The notes under the pieces: model-generated
The model's database searches: none
Told to the model about the DNA's origin: nothing
The model's input: the letters and a program-made list of their open reading frames with translations, nothing else
From: Hippasteria phrygiana
Taxonomy: Eukaryota > Echinodermata > Asteroidea > Valvatida > Goniasteridae
Direction: 5' to 3'
Assembly: GCA_037893225.1 (NCBI GenBank)
Contig: JAZGUH010000283.1
Span: 62,001 to 126,000 of the forward strand
DNA: 64,000 nt
Made by a program: the position numbers and the translations under genes
Shown: one piece after another, positions 23,422-36,275 of the stretch
Layout of the letters: the number at the start of each line of letters is the position of its first letter
Position numbering within the stretch: position 1 is the first letter of the stretch

Positions 23422-25839
23422 AGCAGTCCTAAATCATCTAATTTTAATGTAATTGTGCGTGCACTCTAAATATTATAGGTGAAGGCATGTTATTTGCATC
23501 ACTTTTCTTTTTTTTTAAACAGGGTACAATTTTTGAAATACAAAAATGATGACTTGTATTTAACAAGTCGGTCTTATTGTAAAAACAATAAGGTTGTTTG
23601 TATTTTTTTTGTTTCCTTGTTGAGGGTGATCGGTTTGTTTGTCAGTCGGTTGGTTAGGATGTTTGTTTGTTTGTTTGTTTGTTGTAGTTATATTTTGGGC
23701 ATATTTGTTCGTTTGTTAGTTGGTTTCAGCGGCGCACCCAGGATTGGAAAGGGGTGGGGCTCACCGTTTTCGCTTTTGAATGAGGGCGCACTTTTGAAGT
23801 TAATGTGGCGCTATTTCCATGTATTATACTAATCGGAAGTGTGCCACATGCATACTGCCGCTTCCGCCCCTCGTAGGGTGGTGGGACTTCAGCCCCCAAA
23901 CTCCTCATCTTGGTTGGTGTGTCGTGCTGTGTGTTTGTTACAAATAGAAGTTACCGGTACATCAAAATGCTATAACATAGCATTTGTTATAAATACTATG
24001 AACACGTATGTATTCGTTGGTTGTCGAGGGTGATGTAGATACTACTGAAAATCAAAAAACATGGAAAGGTAAATTATCGGGCATTTATATAAAGTAGAAT
24101 TAGCTTCCAAAGAGAATCTATTTTTCTATTCGCGGGAACTGAATTCCCGACATTCCAGGCCCACAGGGCGCGCGTAATTTTGATGCATTGGCCATTAAAT
24201 TCCCGGCGGTGGCGAACATTGTCTCCCTCTGAGGTTATACTGTGCGAACTCCTTCGTATCGTTCCTCGAGTGTAGTTTAGCCTATAATCAACAGTTCCAC
24301 AGTAGATTCAACCTGATATACCAGTCCCTCTATATTTTTGGACAAAGAACTATATTATAAATATAAACAATATCGAATAACCAATGTCCCCATAACAACA
24401 GGACTAGTATGCCACCATGTTGTGGGACAGGATTAATGATAATATCTGCACGCTTGGGTATCACAACATGGCTGCCGTAACGTCATATACGATATATATA
24501 TATATCAACAAGCCATAATTCCATGTGCAAGATGTCACTGTGATCATTTTAGTGTTTGAGTTGATTAAAAAAGGGCAAAATAATGTCCCCATTTGTTGTT
24601 CTGGTTTATTTTTATTCCATGTACATAAAATACTGCATATACATGTACATATACAACAAAATAATTATATCGGTTAAAAAGAACCTGGCAAAACTTAGGG
24701 GTTCACACAAACAACCAATGAAAAAACACACGATACAGGACATAAAATTAACAAAAATTAATGTGCATTTTTAATTTAAGTGAACGATGAATTAATAAAA
24801 TAAAATAGCTTAAGTGGGCAGTGACATTGACATTAGTCGACATGCAAGTTGGAAATACACAATAAAGAAGTTGTGAATAGAAAAACGTGCATTGACAAAG
24901 ATTGCATGCACTGAAAAGAAAACTTAACAAGTATAGGCCTATAAAACGGTGCCACATCTAGAATACATCAATAATACTACATCATGTACATGTAGGAAAT
25001 AAAAACAAAACGGAAATTCGTAATAGCCAAAAGAAAAATCATTCCGATTGTCTCAAATATCAACATTTAGTTACTTCTTAAATGTGGAATCGGAAAATTA
25101 GAGTGTTTCGAGTTGCAGGGGAAATCGCCGATCTTCTGCACCAATCAAAACATTTATAGAGGCCGTGCACAGGGCGCCCTCTTGGGGTAGGTTTTGTTAT
25201 TTAATTTCAGTGACCAAAAAAAACAAGGTCACTCTGCCCATGCGTATTGCAAAGGAACAAAAACATCCCCATGTGACGTCATATGCACGGTTTCTATCAG
25301 TTGTCTTTTGTATTAACATCTTGTATTCTAATTGTTTTATGGAAATGATTTTGTTTGTATATTTTTGTCGAAATAAAACAATTCATTTATAAGAAAATTT
25401 CAACGTTGTGAATTCGTGGCAGAAGATTATGTATTTTTCGATCCGCCAGGGCCAAGGAGTGGCAGTTAAATTGGTGGTGATTTTCTCCAAAGAGGGGCTT
25501 AACCCTAAATCTGAAAAGTTGTACCCACCCCCCCCCCCCCCCCCCCCTCCACCTCTCCATTTGTTCTCCACTCAATTCTTTTTCAAAAAGTGTTCGTGTT
25601 GGGCAGAAGGAAGGGAGACCTTATAATCTCTACTGGTCCAATCCCTGCATTGTGAATAATTACCTATTGTTTATACACACTGTAATATTGAAATGCAGTA
25701 TCCATCATTACGTTAAGCAGGGTTTTGGGTCTATTACGAGCAATTTTGGCCAACAAAAATTGACAAATGGTTCGTGTCCCTATATACTACCCCTATTACA
25801 CTTCATTTTTTTTTCTTTTCTTTTTTGTCTGCCAGTCTT

Positions 25840-26420
25840 GGAGTCTCTGGACAAGTCTTGTGGTCTCGGGACCAGTCTCGTGGGCCTCCAAAGCAGTCTT
25901 GGCATCTCGAGACCGGTTTTAGTGTATCGAGACCAGAATCGGGGATCTCTGGACCAGTCTTGCTGTCTTGGGACCCGTCACATGGGTCTATTCTCTAGTT
26001 AGGGGTCTCGGGACCAGTCTCATGGGACGCGAGACTGGTTTCATGGGTCTCGACAGGACCAGTCTAAGTTGTATTCGAGTCCCTGCAAGTCCATCACAAG
26101 CCCTTCAGTCCTAATCCCAATCACAAGCTATTCAAATAAGCTGTGACAAAGGCATTCCTTTGTCATTGTTCATCCAGTTACTTGTGACCGGCTTTACGAA
26201 AGGACTTCTGACGGGGCTTGCGAAAGGACTTGTGAAAGGACTTGCAGGAACTCGATTACAACTCCGCAGTCTTGTGGTCTCTCGACCAGTTTTGGGGGTC
26301 TGGGGACCAGTCTTGTGGCCCTCGAGACCAGACTTGGAGTCTCGCGACCAGTCTCAAGGGACTCAAGACCAGTCTTGGTGGTCTCTAGACCAAGTCTCAG
26401 GATCTTGGGACCAGTCTCAG
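25840..26420 (+). repeat. GGGACCAGTCTTGTGGTCTC-type minisatellite, split by another repeat
   Basis: Degenerate units around GACCAGTCT recur about every 25-35 bp, in two blocks (about 25840-26065 and 26270-26420). They are separated by a dispersed repeat (26075-26262) that is also present at 48450-48645. The 26075/48450 repeat contains the hairpin GACAAAGG / CCTTTGTC and several AAAGGACTTG units. Confidence 0.65.
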
Positions 26421-28188
26421 TGGTCAGGAAGCAAAAAGTAAGGATAAGATTAAGGTGGATAAGATTATTAGGTGGAGAAACGAATTTGAGAAACCCAAGT
26501 ACCCCAATTGCGACTTGGAATCGCCAAAATCAGACTGCAGGTGACGTGTCTACAATTCCTTGTAGCTGCCCTGAAGTGAGAAATTTGTCTTCAAGCGTGC
26601 ACGTACAGCACGGACATACACTGGCAATGCGTCTATATTCATGTAAAGCTGTATGACAAGTAACCGCCATATTACCGTGCCCATTGTACAGAGTGATTAA
26701 TGTGTACTCGCGTGAAGTAGACCAGACGTATGGGCTCCGTGCGTCACCAAAAGAGGGCGCTGTCCACATATCAACCGTCGCTGGTATTACGCACTGCGCT
26801 TCGCGTTTATTTAATACTTGTATACCAGTGGGATTGCTTTGTCTGTTTGCCGACTCTCGATAATTGAGTTTTCAATAAGAATATCATAGCGGGAACCAGA
26901 CACTTAAATTGAAGTCAGGTAAGATGGCGTCGATATTGACCCCCCACTCGCCTTTTCTTTCCGCTGAGTGGGTAGTTGTGCACGGAGCCCATTGCGAGTC
27001 GGATTATTTATATGCATCATAGCAGACGAACGCGTAGCACGTCACAATAATCCCGTGGGGTACTCTTTTCAAGTTCAACATGCGTAACAATTCCATTATA
27101 AATCTGGGCGTGTGTTGGGGTTGACCTTTTCACGTGTAGTCAAGGACCGCATCGTGTATTATGCTTGTGCTTAAAACCAGTCAAGCGTACCCCACGGGAG
27201 AATTGTACATGAATGACAATTTATTTATTCATTTATTTATTACATTTCTTTACCCAGGGTGTGCCCAAACAGTTTAAAACTGGTTTCCATTGGAGCCCTG
27301 CAAATCACTCCCGGCCATGGCGGTCCACAGGGGGTGGTTTTGTTTACATTTTGTTTACATTTTGTTTACATTTTGTTTACATTTTGTTTACATTTTGTTT
27401 ACATCTGGTCACATAGGTGAAAAAGGTCTGTGACGTCGAAGAAGTAGTTCTCAATCCCAAAATCTACAGAGCATCCATTCTGATTTCTTTTTTAAATCCG
27501 ATTCTTATAACTCTTTAGCTAAAAAAGGCAATTTATTGAGACTTTTAGAAACAAATGTGACCGGATCCTACGAAATGAGTCTTAAGGTAATTTTGTGACT
27601 TGTTGGTTTTTCCTTGCATCATGCTTGCATTGGATTGATCATACGTTGCTCCTCATGTTGATATATCACTCAGTTTGACATCCTGTTACGGACCTTGATA
27701 TTTCCTATTGATTTCCACTGTATATGTCATTTTTAAGGGCCTGTAATTCAAAAGTAACTCAGTCGACTTGTGACTCATTTTGTTGGGTTGGGTCACAACT
27801 ATTGTCAGAGCACGCAAAATGTGAATAAATCGAGGCAGGAGATGTTGAGTCTGTTGTAAACCGTGAAACTTCTAGGCCCACAACACCGTTTGTTGTTCAG
27901 AAACGAGTTTCGATGTAGAGGTTTATTGGTGTTTTTTTTGTCATTTTCCTTTCTAAATAGGCCTAAAACGTGGTACTGTGCATAGTATTAGTTGTCGTTT
28001 GCATGACGGATGTGGTAGCGAGGCCATGTACATAATATAAATAAAAATATGGCCCATTCATCTTGCTCACTGATCTATAGCATCACGGTTCAATACAAGC
28101 ACGCAAGTTTTACAGTGGGGTGACCTGAAATTTAATTCTCAGTATATAGAACGTGTAGATTCAAAGTCGTCACGTAGAATGATATGAA

Positions 28189-28595
28189 ATGGCGTCCTTT
28201 AAGTCACCAAACCCCTTCTATTCGTCCCAGTTCGAGGAACCCACGTTCCAATCGGCTTTTACCTACGGCAGGGCCGGCTTCGGCAAGCGGACTGCGGGGA
28301 CGAAAGTGAACACACGCCCCACCTACGGCGACCTTGCCGCCTGGGTTCTGCGCCGCGTCGCATGGGTCTGCAAGTGCCTTATTCGCCCCAAACTTTACAT
28401 CCTGGGTTTTGTGATGCTCGCCATGGTGGTGTTCTCGTTAAGTGGCAGGATCGGTGATATGGTCGAGTACAGGGAAATTGAGGGCGAGAGGAACACCCGC
28501 AAGGAGGGCTCCATCCAAGATGGTGTATCTGAGACTGTCGGGAAACAAGTTAACATATCATCCCAGAGTCCTATAGAACCCGGGATTATCAGACG
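28189..28595 (+). CDS. Gene B exon 1: start codon, cytoplasmic tail, membrane anchor
   Basis: The ATG at 28189 has G at -3 and G at +4, a good initiation context, and stop codons lie upstream in frame. The exon encodes 135 residues and ends in phase 2 at GTAAG. Residues 1-68 are polar and aromatic with several Lys/Arg near the membrane (LIRPK). LYILGFVMLAMVVFSLSG (69-86) is a single hydrophobic segment, consistent with a type II signal anchor. The rest is acidic/basic stem with one sequon (NIS, 122-124). A tail of about 68 residues is long for a Golgi glycosyltransferase. A TATA-like TATATAG at about 28142 and an AG acceptor-like site just before it leave open whether a 5' UTR exon exists. 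Confidence 0.85.
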
Positions 28596-29831
28596 GTAAG
28601 TCACGTGGAAAGATTTTACTTTAATACCTACCCACACACACACAAGTGTGTAAATACCGGCAATCCTATTGTCCCATTTTGTTTATACTCTAACTTTTTC
28701 GGAAGGCCTCCCATATGTTTTGTACACGATTTTCAATCGTGGACCCTTGACTCAATCGTGGACCCTATTGTCCTCTTTGTTAAAGGTCCACGGTTTGAAT
28801 AGCTATAAAAACTCACACCACAGCACCAAAATGGGTCAAGCGCAGCAAAACCTTGGACAATAACCAACCCTCCTTGATAACAGATGTCAAAACATGTAGC
28901 ACAACCTGTTATTTTAAGATTTTTTTAATTAACACGTGAGCACTATGAGCATACACTGTGCCATAGACATCTAACACAGAAAACACAAACTTTCTTCTCC
29001 AATATTCATGACAATTTTCGGACTAAAAGTCACAAAACTAAATGCTGTGTCAAGTGTTTATACAGTTCTGAACTCAAATGAACGGTTATTTTCCAAGATT
29101 TTAGTGCGGGTATTCAAGTAAAATCTTTCCATGAGGTGAAAAAACTCCCGAAAACGTCAACCGATCCACCGGAAAATAAAATACAAGCTTCCTGAAGCTA
29201 TTAATTAAAACCACTGTAAACATGGTATATTCTCTTGTCCAACACGTCTCTTTCATTTTTGTGTCTTTGAACAGTTTAAAAACCTACGGTTGTCGGAAAT
29301 TTGGAGAGAAAAAATGGCGGCCATCATGTTGAAAAAAAAGAAAAAAAAAGCTCCTTCCTTTAAACAAAATCCCGGACGCTAAAAGATTGTTTTTACTTGG
29401 CCTTAGGCCTTATGTATATATACCTACATTCGTTTATTATGCGAACGAGTCTTTCAGCTTGTCATAAAGCATATACCGCGGGTAGTCTATTGTCAAGAAC
29501 GGCATTTGTATAATTACGGTTTTAGGCACTTAGCCCGTGAGTATTGTGCTCGTTCAGTTAAGGAGAAACGACGATAAAGTGGACATTCTTTGACTTAAAC
29601 TACGTCCCTTTCACCTGTTGTCAAGATTTCAAGGGAACAAAACGTGTCCATTCTTACTAATGCTTTGAGGTATGAGATGAATTAAGTCAATTAACTTAAC
29701 TGTACATTCTTGAAAAAGAATCGACACTTTTCTGAATAGAGTGACGTCACAAGAGTAGTTTAACAAAAGCGATTCCTGAAATACAACAGCGGCTACACAC
29801 GCAGACAGAGTGGTTCAATTTACGTTCAACT
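28596..29831. other. Gene B intron 1, left part
   Basis: No coding feature is seen. The sequence is mixed AT-rich intron with a poly-A stretch near 29332-29350. Confidence 0.5.
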
Positions 29832-32300
29832 AGTGTTTGTGCGTTTTAGACGAACGTACGACGGACGTTATGTCCTCGGCCAATAGAAAATCTTAACTTT
29901 ACAGGCTCCACCCCAGGCTCCACCCACCACGACCGTCGCGACCGTCTAATTCAACAATGGCTTGAGTTGGGATTGTTGCATTCTATTCATAGAAGCACTG
30001 GCGTAATCCTTGTCGAAGACTTGTGTATCGCCACAATCTTCGCCAAGGAAATTCCCCTGGAGCGGCACAAACATTCGTCTTGTAAATCCTTTGTGTAGAA
30101 TAGTTGAGGAAATCACAGTCGAAATTCCATATGAAAAAAGTGTTAAAAATGTGGGTTTATGTGGTTTTGAAGCATGTTTTTCTTAAAATACATGAAAACA
30201 AAGGAATGTCCAGAGAAGGTATGAAATGTAAGACTGAGTATGTGTGAGTATGAGTATGTATATACCGGAAATCGTAGACCTAGGAATTAGTCTTAGAGGT
30301 CTTTGTAGTTTTATGAATGAGGACGTAAGAGTTGAAAGACCCTCGCGCATTAGACCTAAAGTTTTTGTAGTTTTGTGAATGAGAACGTAAGGGTTGAAAG
30401 AACCTCGCGTATTAGTCTTAGGGGTCTTTGTAGTTTTGTGAATGAGAACGTGAGTTTAAAGAACCCAAACGTCTTAGACCCAAAGGTTTTTGTAGTTTTG
30501 TGAATGAGAACGTAAGGGTTGAAAGAACCTCGCGTATTAGTCTTGGGGGTCTTTGTAGTTTTGTAAATGAGAACGTGAGTTGAAAGAACCCAAACGTCTT
30601 AGACCCAAAGGTTTTTGTAGTTTTGTGAATGAGAACGTAAGGGTTGAAAGAACCTCGCGTATTAGTCTTGGGGGTCTTTGTAGTTTTGTAAATGAGAACG
30701 TGAGTTGAAAGAACCCAAACGTCTTAGACCCAAAGGTTTTTGTAGTTTTGTGAATGAGAACGTAAGGGTTGAAAGAACCTCGCGTATTAGTCTTGGGGGT
30801 CTTTGTAGTTTTGTGAATGAGAACGTGAGTTGAAAGAACCCAAACGTCTTAGACCCAAAGGTTTTTGTAGTTTTGTGAATGAGAACGTAAGGGTTGAAAG
30901 AACCTCGCGTATTAGTCTTGGGGGTCTTTGTAGTTTTGTAAATGAGAACGTGAGTTGAAAGAACCCAAACGTCTTAGACCCAAAGGTTTTTGTAGTTTTG
31001 TGAATGAGAACGTAAGGGTTGAAAGAACCTCGCGTATTAGTCTTGGGGGTCTTTGTAGTTTTGTAAATGAGAACGTGAGTTGAAAGAACCCAAACGTCTT
31101 AGACCCAAAGGTTTTTGTAGTTTTGTGAATGAGAACGTAAGGGTTGAAAGAACCTCGCGTATTAGTCTTGGGGGTCTTTGTAGTTTTGTAAATGAGAACG
31201 TGAGTTGAAAGAACCCAAACGTCTTAGACCCAAAGGTTTTTGTAGTTTTGTGAATGAGAACGTCAGGGTTGAAAGAACCTCGCGTATTAGTCTTAGGGGT
31301 CTTTGTAGTTTTGTGAATGAAAACGTAAGAGTTGAAAGAACCCAAACGTCTTAGACCCAAAGGTTTTTGTTGTTTTGTGAAAGATAACGTAAGATGTGAA
31401 AGAACCCAGCTTCCTAGACTTAAAGGTCTTGAATGAGAACGTAAGAGTTGAAAGAACCTTGCGTCACAGACCTAAAGTCTTCGTTGTTTTGTAAATGTGA
31501 CGTGAGATTTGTAAGGGAAGACTATAAAAGACAAATATTTGTGGTACTCTGAATGAAGTTGGATAATTTGAAGTAAGGTTGAAAAAGTCCACCTGAATCC
31601 CCTGAGGTGTTAATATGAATTAGCACGCGAGGTTTGAAAATTGAAACTGTGCTGCATTTTGTTAAGAACTAAGTTCAATAATTAATTTACTGAATATTAG
31701 AAAGGAACAGGAATAATTTATTCCATCTTTTACTGTCACTATTTCATTCATTTTTTGTTTTGTATTGTCTTGCATAATTTTAAATCGTGAAACACTGAAT
31801 ATGTATGTGCTGCCTTTTTCGGTGTTCATTGCACACCCTCAGACACACCCTTACTATTGCCAGCACATAGCTTTTTAACCAAAATGGCAAATCGCAGGGC
31901 ATGAATGGCCGTGGACAATGCGGAGAGGCGCCTCATTTTGGAAGCTTATGAGGTTCATGGAGATCAATGGGAGCTTGTTGTTGAGCACATTACAAGAGAT
32001 TTAGATCCACAGGGCCCCTTACATCAATTGTATCTGCAGACTACAAGTGGTGAATCATTCTTCCTCCTATACCGTGGTTACGGAGTGGAATTTTCTCAGT
32101 TCTGCCAACCTTTATTTTGTTATACGCTATCCTGTGCTTTTATGAATAGAACGCAACAATCCCAACTCGAGCCATTGCTGAATTAGACGGTCAAGACGGT
32201 CGTGGTGGGTGGAGCCTGGGGTGGAGCCTGTAAAGTTAAGATTTTCTATTGGCCGAAGACATAACGTCCGTCGTACGTTCGTCTAAAACGCACAAACACT
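29832..32300. mobile_element. 2.5-kb transposon-like element with 167-bp inverted ends
   Basis: The left arm 29832-29998 and right arm 32134-32300 are both 167 bp and inverted copies with only a few differences. They start AGTGTTTGTGCGTTTTAGAC and end with its complement. ACT flanks both sides (29829-29831 and 32301-32303), a possible 3-bp target duplication. The interior is largely a 125-bp tandem repeat and has no recognisable transposase; a 93-codon frame at 31905-32186 shows no known domain and runs into the right arm. The superfamily is not determined. Confidence 0.75.
30240..31500 (+). repeat. 125-bp minisatellite with two related half-units
   Basis: The landmark GTCTTAGACC recurs at 30471, 30596, 30721, 30846, 30971, 31096, 31221 and about 31348, that is every 125 bp (last spacing 127). 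Each unit holds two related halves beginning TTTGTAGTTTTGTGAATGAG, so an older period of about 62 bp was doubled. Edge copies are more diverged than central ones. As 125 is not a multiple of 3, the open frame on the minus strand is not a repeated protein. Confidence 0.9.
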
Positions 32301-32510
32301 ACTTAAGCTAATGGACATACAATGGATTCCCCGTTTAACTGTTAACGCAATCCACGCATATACTACCATTTGTCAGAGAAATACACACATGATCCGAATG
32401 CCTGTTTCCATTGAAAATGAAAGGAATGTGTCTTTTCCGACCAACAGTCGGAAAATAATTTCTTTTAGTTAGCCTAGGTATTGTATGGTGGAGTTGTAAG
32501 CTGGAAATAA

Positions 32511-32668
32511 GGTTGCAGGTACACCAGGGGAAGTTATCTGCTATCTACTGAACACGAGAACACACTGTTTGAAACGTCGAGACCTTATCTCACCATCGGC
32601 TCTTTTCGGGGCCAACACTTCCTCGCAAAAGAGATATCTTTCCACGGTGTACCCGCAACCTATTTTCC
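32511..32668. repeat. Inverted-repeat (MITE-like) segment
   Basis: GGTTGCAGGTACACC at the left pairs with GGTGTACCCGCAACC at the right. The inner parts pair loosely (AGTTATCT / AGATATCT). It lies in gene B intron 1. Confidence 0.6.
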
Positions 32669-33009
32669 AGATTTTTTAAATTTAATTTTAGGAAATTCCT
32701 CTCATCAGTTTATGCAAAGGGCGATTTCATGTTTGATAATAATTATAGGAACTCCTTTCACTGATATCAGTCCTACGATATGACCCACCGACAGAGTTTC
32801 GAAGATACCGTACATTATAGCTACTGTTGAGTTCAAACAAGCTGTTTAACATGAAAATCAAGTCAAATATGGACCCCCTCCAAAAACGTAGACAATGTAC
32901 AAGCTGTGGAATAAAAAACCACTGGACTGACAGTGTCCACAAACATGAAGTCTGTCCCAATACATTTTAAACGCCGTAATTGTTTTGTTTACCGTTTTCA
33001 CCTAACAGA

Positions 33010-33475
33010 TACTGAGACAAATACTGACCGCAGCGCGTATGGTTGTCAAAGCAAAGCGCAGTGAGCACATCACACCAATACTGCGTTCTTTGCACTGGCT
33101 CCCTATCCCCCAGCGAATTCAATTCAAAATTCTTCTTCTCGCCTATAAACCCAGAAGTGGATTCGCCCTAGTATACCTCAGCAACCTCATTTGTCCAAAG
33201 GTTTCAACTTCGTCTGTTAACTTGCGATCCCACTCCAATTTACACCTTCAACTTTCCCAGGGCCCGCGTACCAACACTCGATATGGTCAGCGGGCATTTG
33301 CAGTGGCTGCACCTACACTCTGGAACCGGCTCCCCTCGCACATCCAAGACGCACCCTCGATAAACTCATTCAAGGCTCAGTTGAAAACATATTTGTTTGC
33401 ACAATTGAGAGCGCTTTGAAACATCCGTAGAAAGCGCTATATAAATGTAATTTATTATTTATTATTATTAATATA
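33010..33475 (+). pseudogene. 3' end of a CR1/L2-like LINE ORF2
   Basis: The frame reads RSEHITPILRSLHWLPIPQR, then FKILLLAYKP, YGQRAFAVAAPTLWNRLPSH and SFKAQLKTYLF with a stop at 33417-33419. This is the characteristic C-terminal tail of CR1/L2-type ORF2 proteins. It is followed by AAGCGCTATATAAATG and an ATT-rich tail, the usual 3' end of such LINEs. RT and endonuclease are missing, so this is a 5'-truncated insertion. Confidence 0.85.
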
Positions 33476-33689
33476 CAAATTAGCAGTCTGTCACCTTTTA
33501 ATACAGGGTGACACAAAGTGAACAACTTGTTGATGATCCAATCACTTTTTTTCCATAGCTGAAAATGTTGTACAGGGAGCTGTCTTTGATGAAGTTTGCT
33601 TTGGCCATGCAACTAAATTGGTGCAGAGTAGATTGTACTTCATGTAATATGGCAAGACAAAATTCCGTATGGTTCATTTAATAACCTAA

Positions 33690-33827
33690 TAGAGTACCGA
33701 AGTACCGACGTCAATACAATGTTTTGTGACAGAATACGTTTGTTATTTTATGTCAATGTGTTTGCATGACTGGCATTTTGTTTGGAGCCAGTTGTCGTGC
33801 CAACTGACGTCAGACTTCGGTACGCTA
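33690..33827. mobile_element. Tc1/mariner-like MITE, copy 3
   Basis: TAGAGTACCGAAGT and ACTTCGGTACGCTA ends with TGACGTCAG inside match copies 1 and 2. It is more diverged, with an internal deletion. Confidence 0.75.
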
Positions 33828-36275
33828 TAGCCCCGGCCTGTCCTTTCTCTGTGGTCCACGTATATTCAAGTATAGCAGGTGCATCAATAAGTTTATTCAC
33901 AGGTTCGTAGGCTGCACTCGGATCGAGTCTTTTGTGGCTACGGCTTCGAATGTTTCCATTGTCAGGATATAGTGAAGAGCCGCAGCCATCGATATTGATG
34001 TCTGTGAGATAGTCTTACTTCAGGATGCCACGAGACGTGTTGTCAACATACTGTACAAACGCTATGACAAACCGAAGTATTTAAATTATTTCCTATATGA
34101 GTTTTCCGTCAGATGTACCCCAAAAATATATGTGTAAAAGACGTTTCCCAAGACACACATTTTAAAATCAGGCAAGCTACAATTTTTTAAAGTAAAATTA
34201 ATTGATTTCTATGTAACATTGTGAGGTAAAGTCGAGGTAGTATCGATTCTTGGCATATTTTAATAGTGATTGGTATCGATATCATTAAAAGATATTGAGT
34301 TATGCATTATTCGAATATCACTGGGATCGCTGGATCAGTGAACCAATAGACAGTTTGCGCCCTCTAAGTCACGTGACCTATAGTGGGTATCAAACGTCAA
34401 CAAACACGGCGTCCTCCATAGAAAAGTGCCGCTGTTGTAAAGTACATGATGATTGTTGTTGCATTTGTTTGTTTGTTCGATCGAGGCTTTTCTTTCTCAA
34501 AATCTCTGAAGAATATTCCCGAGTTTATACCCGAGACCTTACCGGAATGGTTGAATAAAGCCAGTAATTAAGGACAGTTCCAGCAAGTCTTGGAAATTCT
34601 ATAACTTAAGGAACGATGTTCACGATGTGGTAGTTGCACGGAACGTTGGGTACTATAAATTTGTTTCGGGTCAGATTCACAAGTTTAAACCGGTGTACGC
34701 TGTGCTTCGATTCTGTAGCAGCAATTGACCGATTGCGCGACCAATGTTTACAACTAGCACTAGCCCCAGCAGTTGCAGCAACAATACATCAAAATCTAGT
34801 CTTGGGGGAAATAAAAATTAAAAACAAAAAGGATGCGGCTTCCAAAAAGTATGCGGGCAAGGACGATCAACTGGTGGTTTGTTTACATGGCCTAAGTAGA
34901 AGCTGCAATTTTTTTTAATTGCATCCTAAAATTACTTGATTAGAAGGGGTAGCTGTAGCAGCTAGAGTCTGACAACTTCAGTCTCCCTTGACATGGCACA
35001 GAGTTGACTTGGCTTGGCTTGAGACCTACACTGCACGTGTACATGTAAACATTGATTGCATCTTTAATTCTAACAAGATGGCCGCTCACATGGACGGCCG
35101 CGATCACACACTTAATGTCACAATTTTGAAGCTGCAATCATCCAAAATAAAAGTCTTTCTTCTTCAAAAATGTGTGATTCCTCTTTTGAAATTCTGCAAG
35201 GTATAAACGCTCACTTTTCCAACGCTCTTTTAATTTTACAGTGATAGCGTTACATTACAAACAAAGGGGGTCTAATTAGCTCAATTCCCCTCAGAAGAAA
35301 CCTCTTTTGTAGTAGAATTCTCGTAATTTATGAAACAGTTAATGTGATTTAAATCAATGTCACAACATTCAACTTTAATAAAAGGGCTTCGTAATTGTGT
35401 TATAAGCGTTATTTACCAAAAATAAAGCCAATTGTCGGTAAAGTACTCGGCACGCATAGTCTGCTGCACGTCCCACTGCATCAGCTTAGATGACGTAATA
35501 CCCACTATAAGTCACGTGATGACATGTAAACATTGGTCGCGCAATCGGTCAATTGCTGCTACAGAATCGAAGCACAGCGTACACCGGGTTTAAACTTGTG
35601 AATCTGACCCTAAACAAATTGTAGCTCACTAATAATCACCAGGAAGGTTTTAAGTTGGTCGTTAGCTTCACTTCCATGGGATTCGCATTCTTGTAAAAAC
35701 TCAAGTTGCAAAGAACATCATGAACATTTTGACTGCAACAGAAGAAATCACCGAATGATCACTGCTTGTAAAAGGCTACTATGCAAGCATTTACTAACAC
35801 CATTAGGTCTATTTAAACACAAATAGGAATATCATTGCTTTAAAAAGAAACTGATCTGACGTCACTTATACAACACAAAAGGTTCTACACAATGAGCAAA
35901 ACTAAGTGAGCCGGGGAAACATACGTGGAAGGGTGTGCTGTTTCGTCACGCTAAGGTCAACCATACAGAAATCCCACAACGACGAGGAGTTTAGCGCCGA
36001 TCTGCGCACTTCCGCGTTTGAAAACGAGGATCTTAATGTCGCAGTAAACAACTTTATGCTGATCGTGCGCCTGCGCTTCCTTTTATGGCCTGCTTAATTC
36101 ATGCATGAATGAATGTGCTGAAAAGCGTTGTTTTGTTTGCCACTGCCATTCTCGCTTTCAACCCAGAAGTGCACAGAAGGGGCTAATGTGAAATTCCTCT
36201 ATTGAAGCAAACACACGTTCGGGTGGGTGCTCGACGAGTCAAGAATTTTGTATCCATTCAATCCAAGGCCGGGAA
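33828..36275. repeat. Large dispersed repeat, related to 57400-58460
   Basis: Segments at about 33850-34080, 34216-34340 and 35580-35750 align in order with 57420-57620, 58105-58230 and 58290-58460. The 34340-35580 stretch is extra here and is itself bounded by inverted copies of a CAATTGCTGCTACAGAATCG segment (34715-34735 region and about 35548-35570). This suggests an old repeat with a later inverted-repeat insertion or duplication. Confidence 0.55.

Larger units (their letters stand above)
21224..28188. other. Intergenic region between gene A and gene B
   Basis: No gene is recognised over nearly 7 kb. It holds inverted-repeat elements (21368-21510, 22476-23065, 23191-23421), poly-C at 25527-25548, the GACCAG minisatellite (25840-26420), an 11-bp TTTTGTTTACA tandem array (about 27340-27405) and GT-rich simple repeats around 23650-23690. 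The gene B promoter should lie near its right end, but no clear element beyond a TATA-like motif was seen. Confidence 0.55.

Noticed and set aside
31037..31360. Long minus-strand open frame with a repeated peptide
   Set aside because: It overlies the 125-bp minisatellite; the period is not a multiple of three and the frame is chance within the repeat.
30240..31500. CRISPR-like regular repeat
   Set aside because: Units are contiguous without unique spacers, and the window is clearly eukaryotic.
34295..34918. Open frames of 87 and 94 codons in the 34-kb repeat
   Set aside because: They lie in dispersed repeat sequence, show no domain and are not kept in the 58-kb copy.
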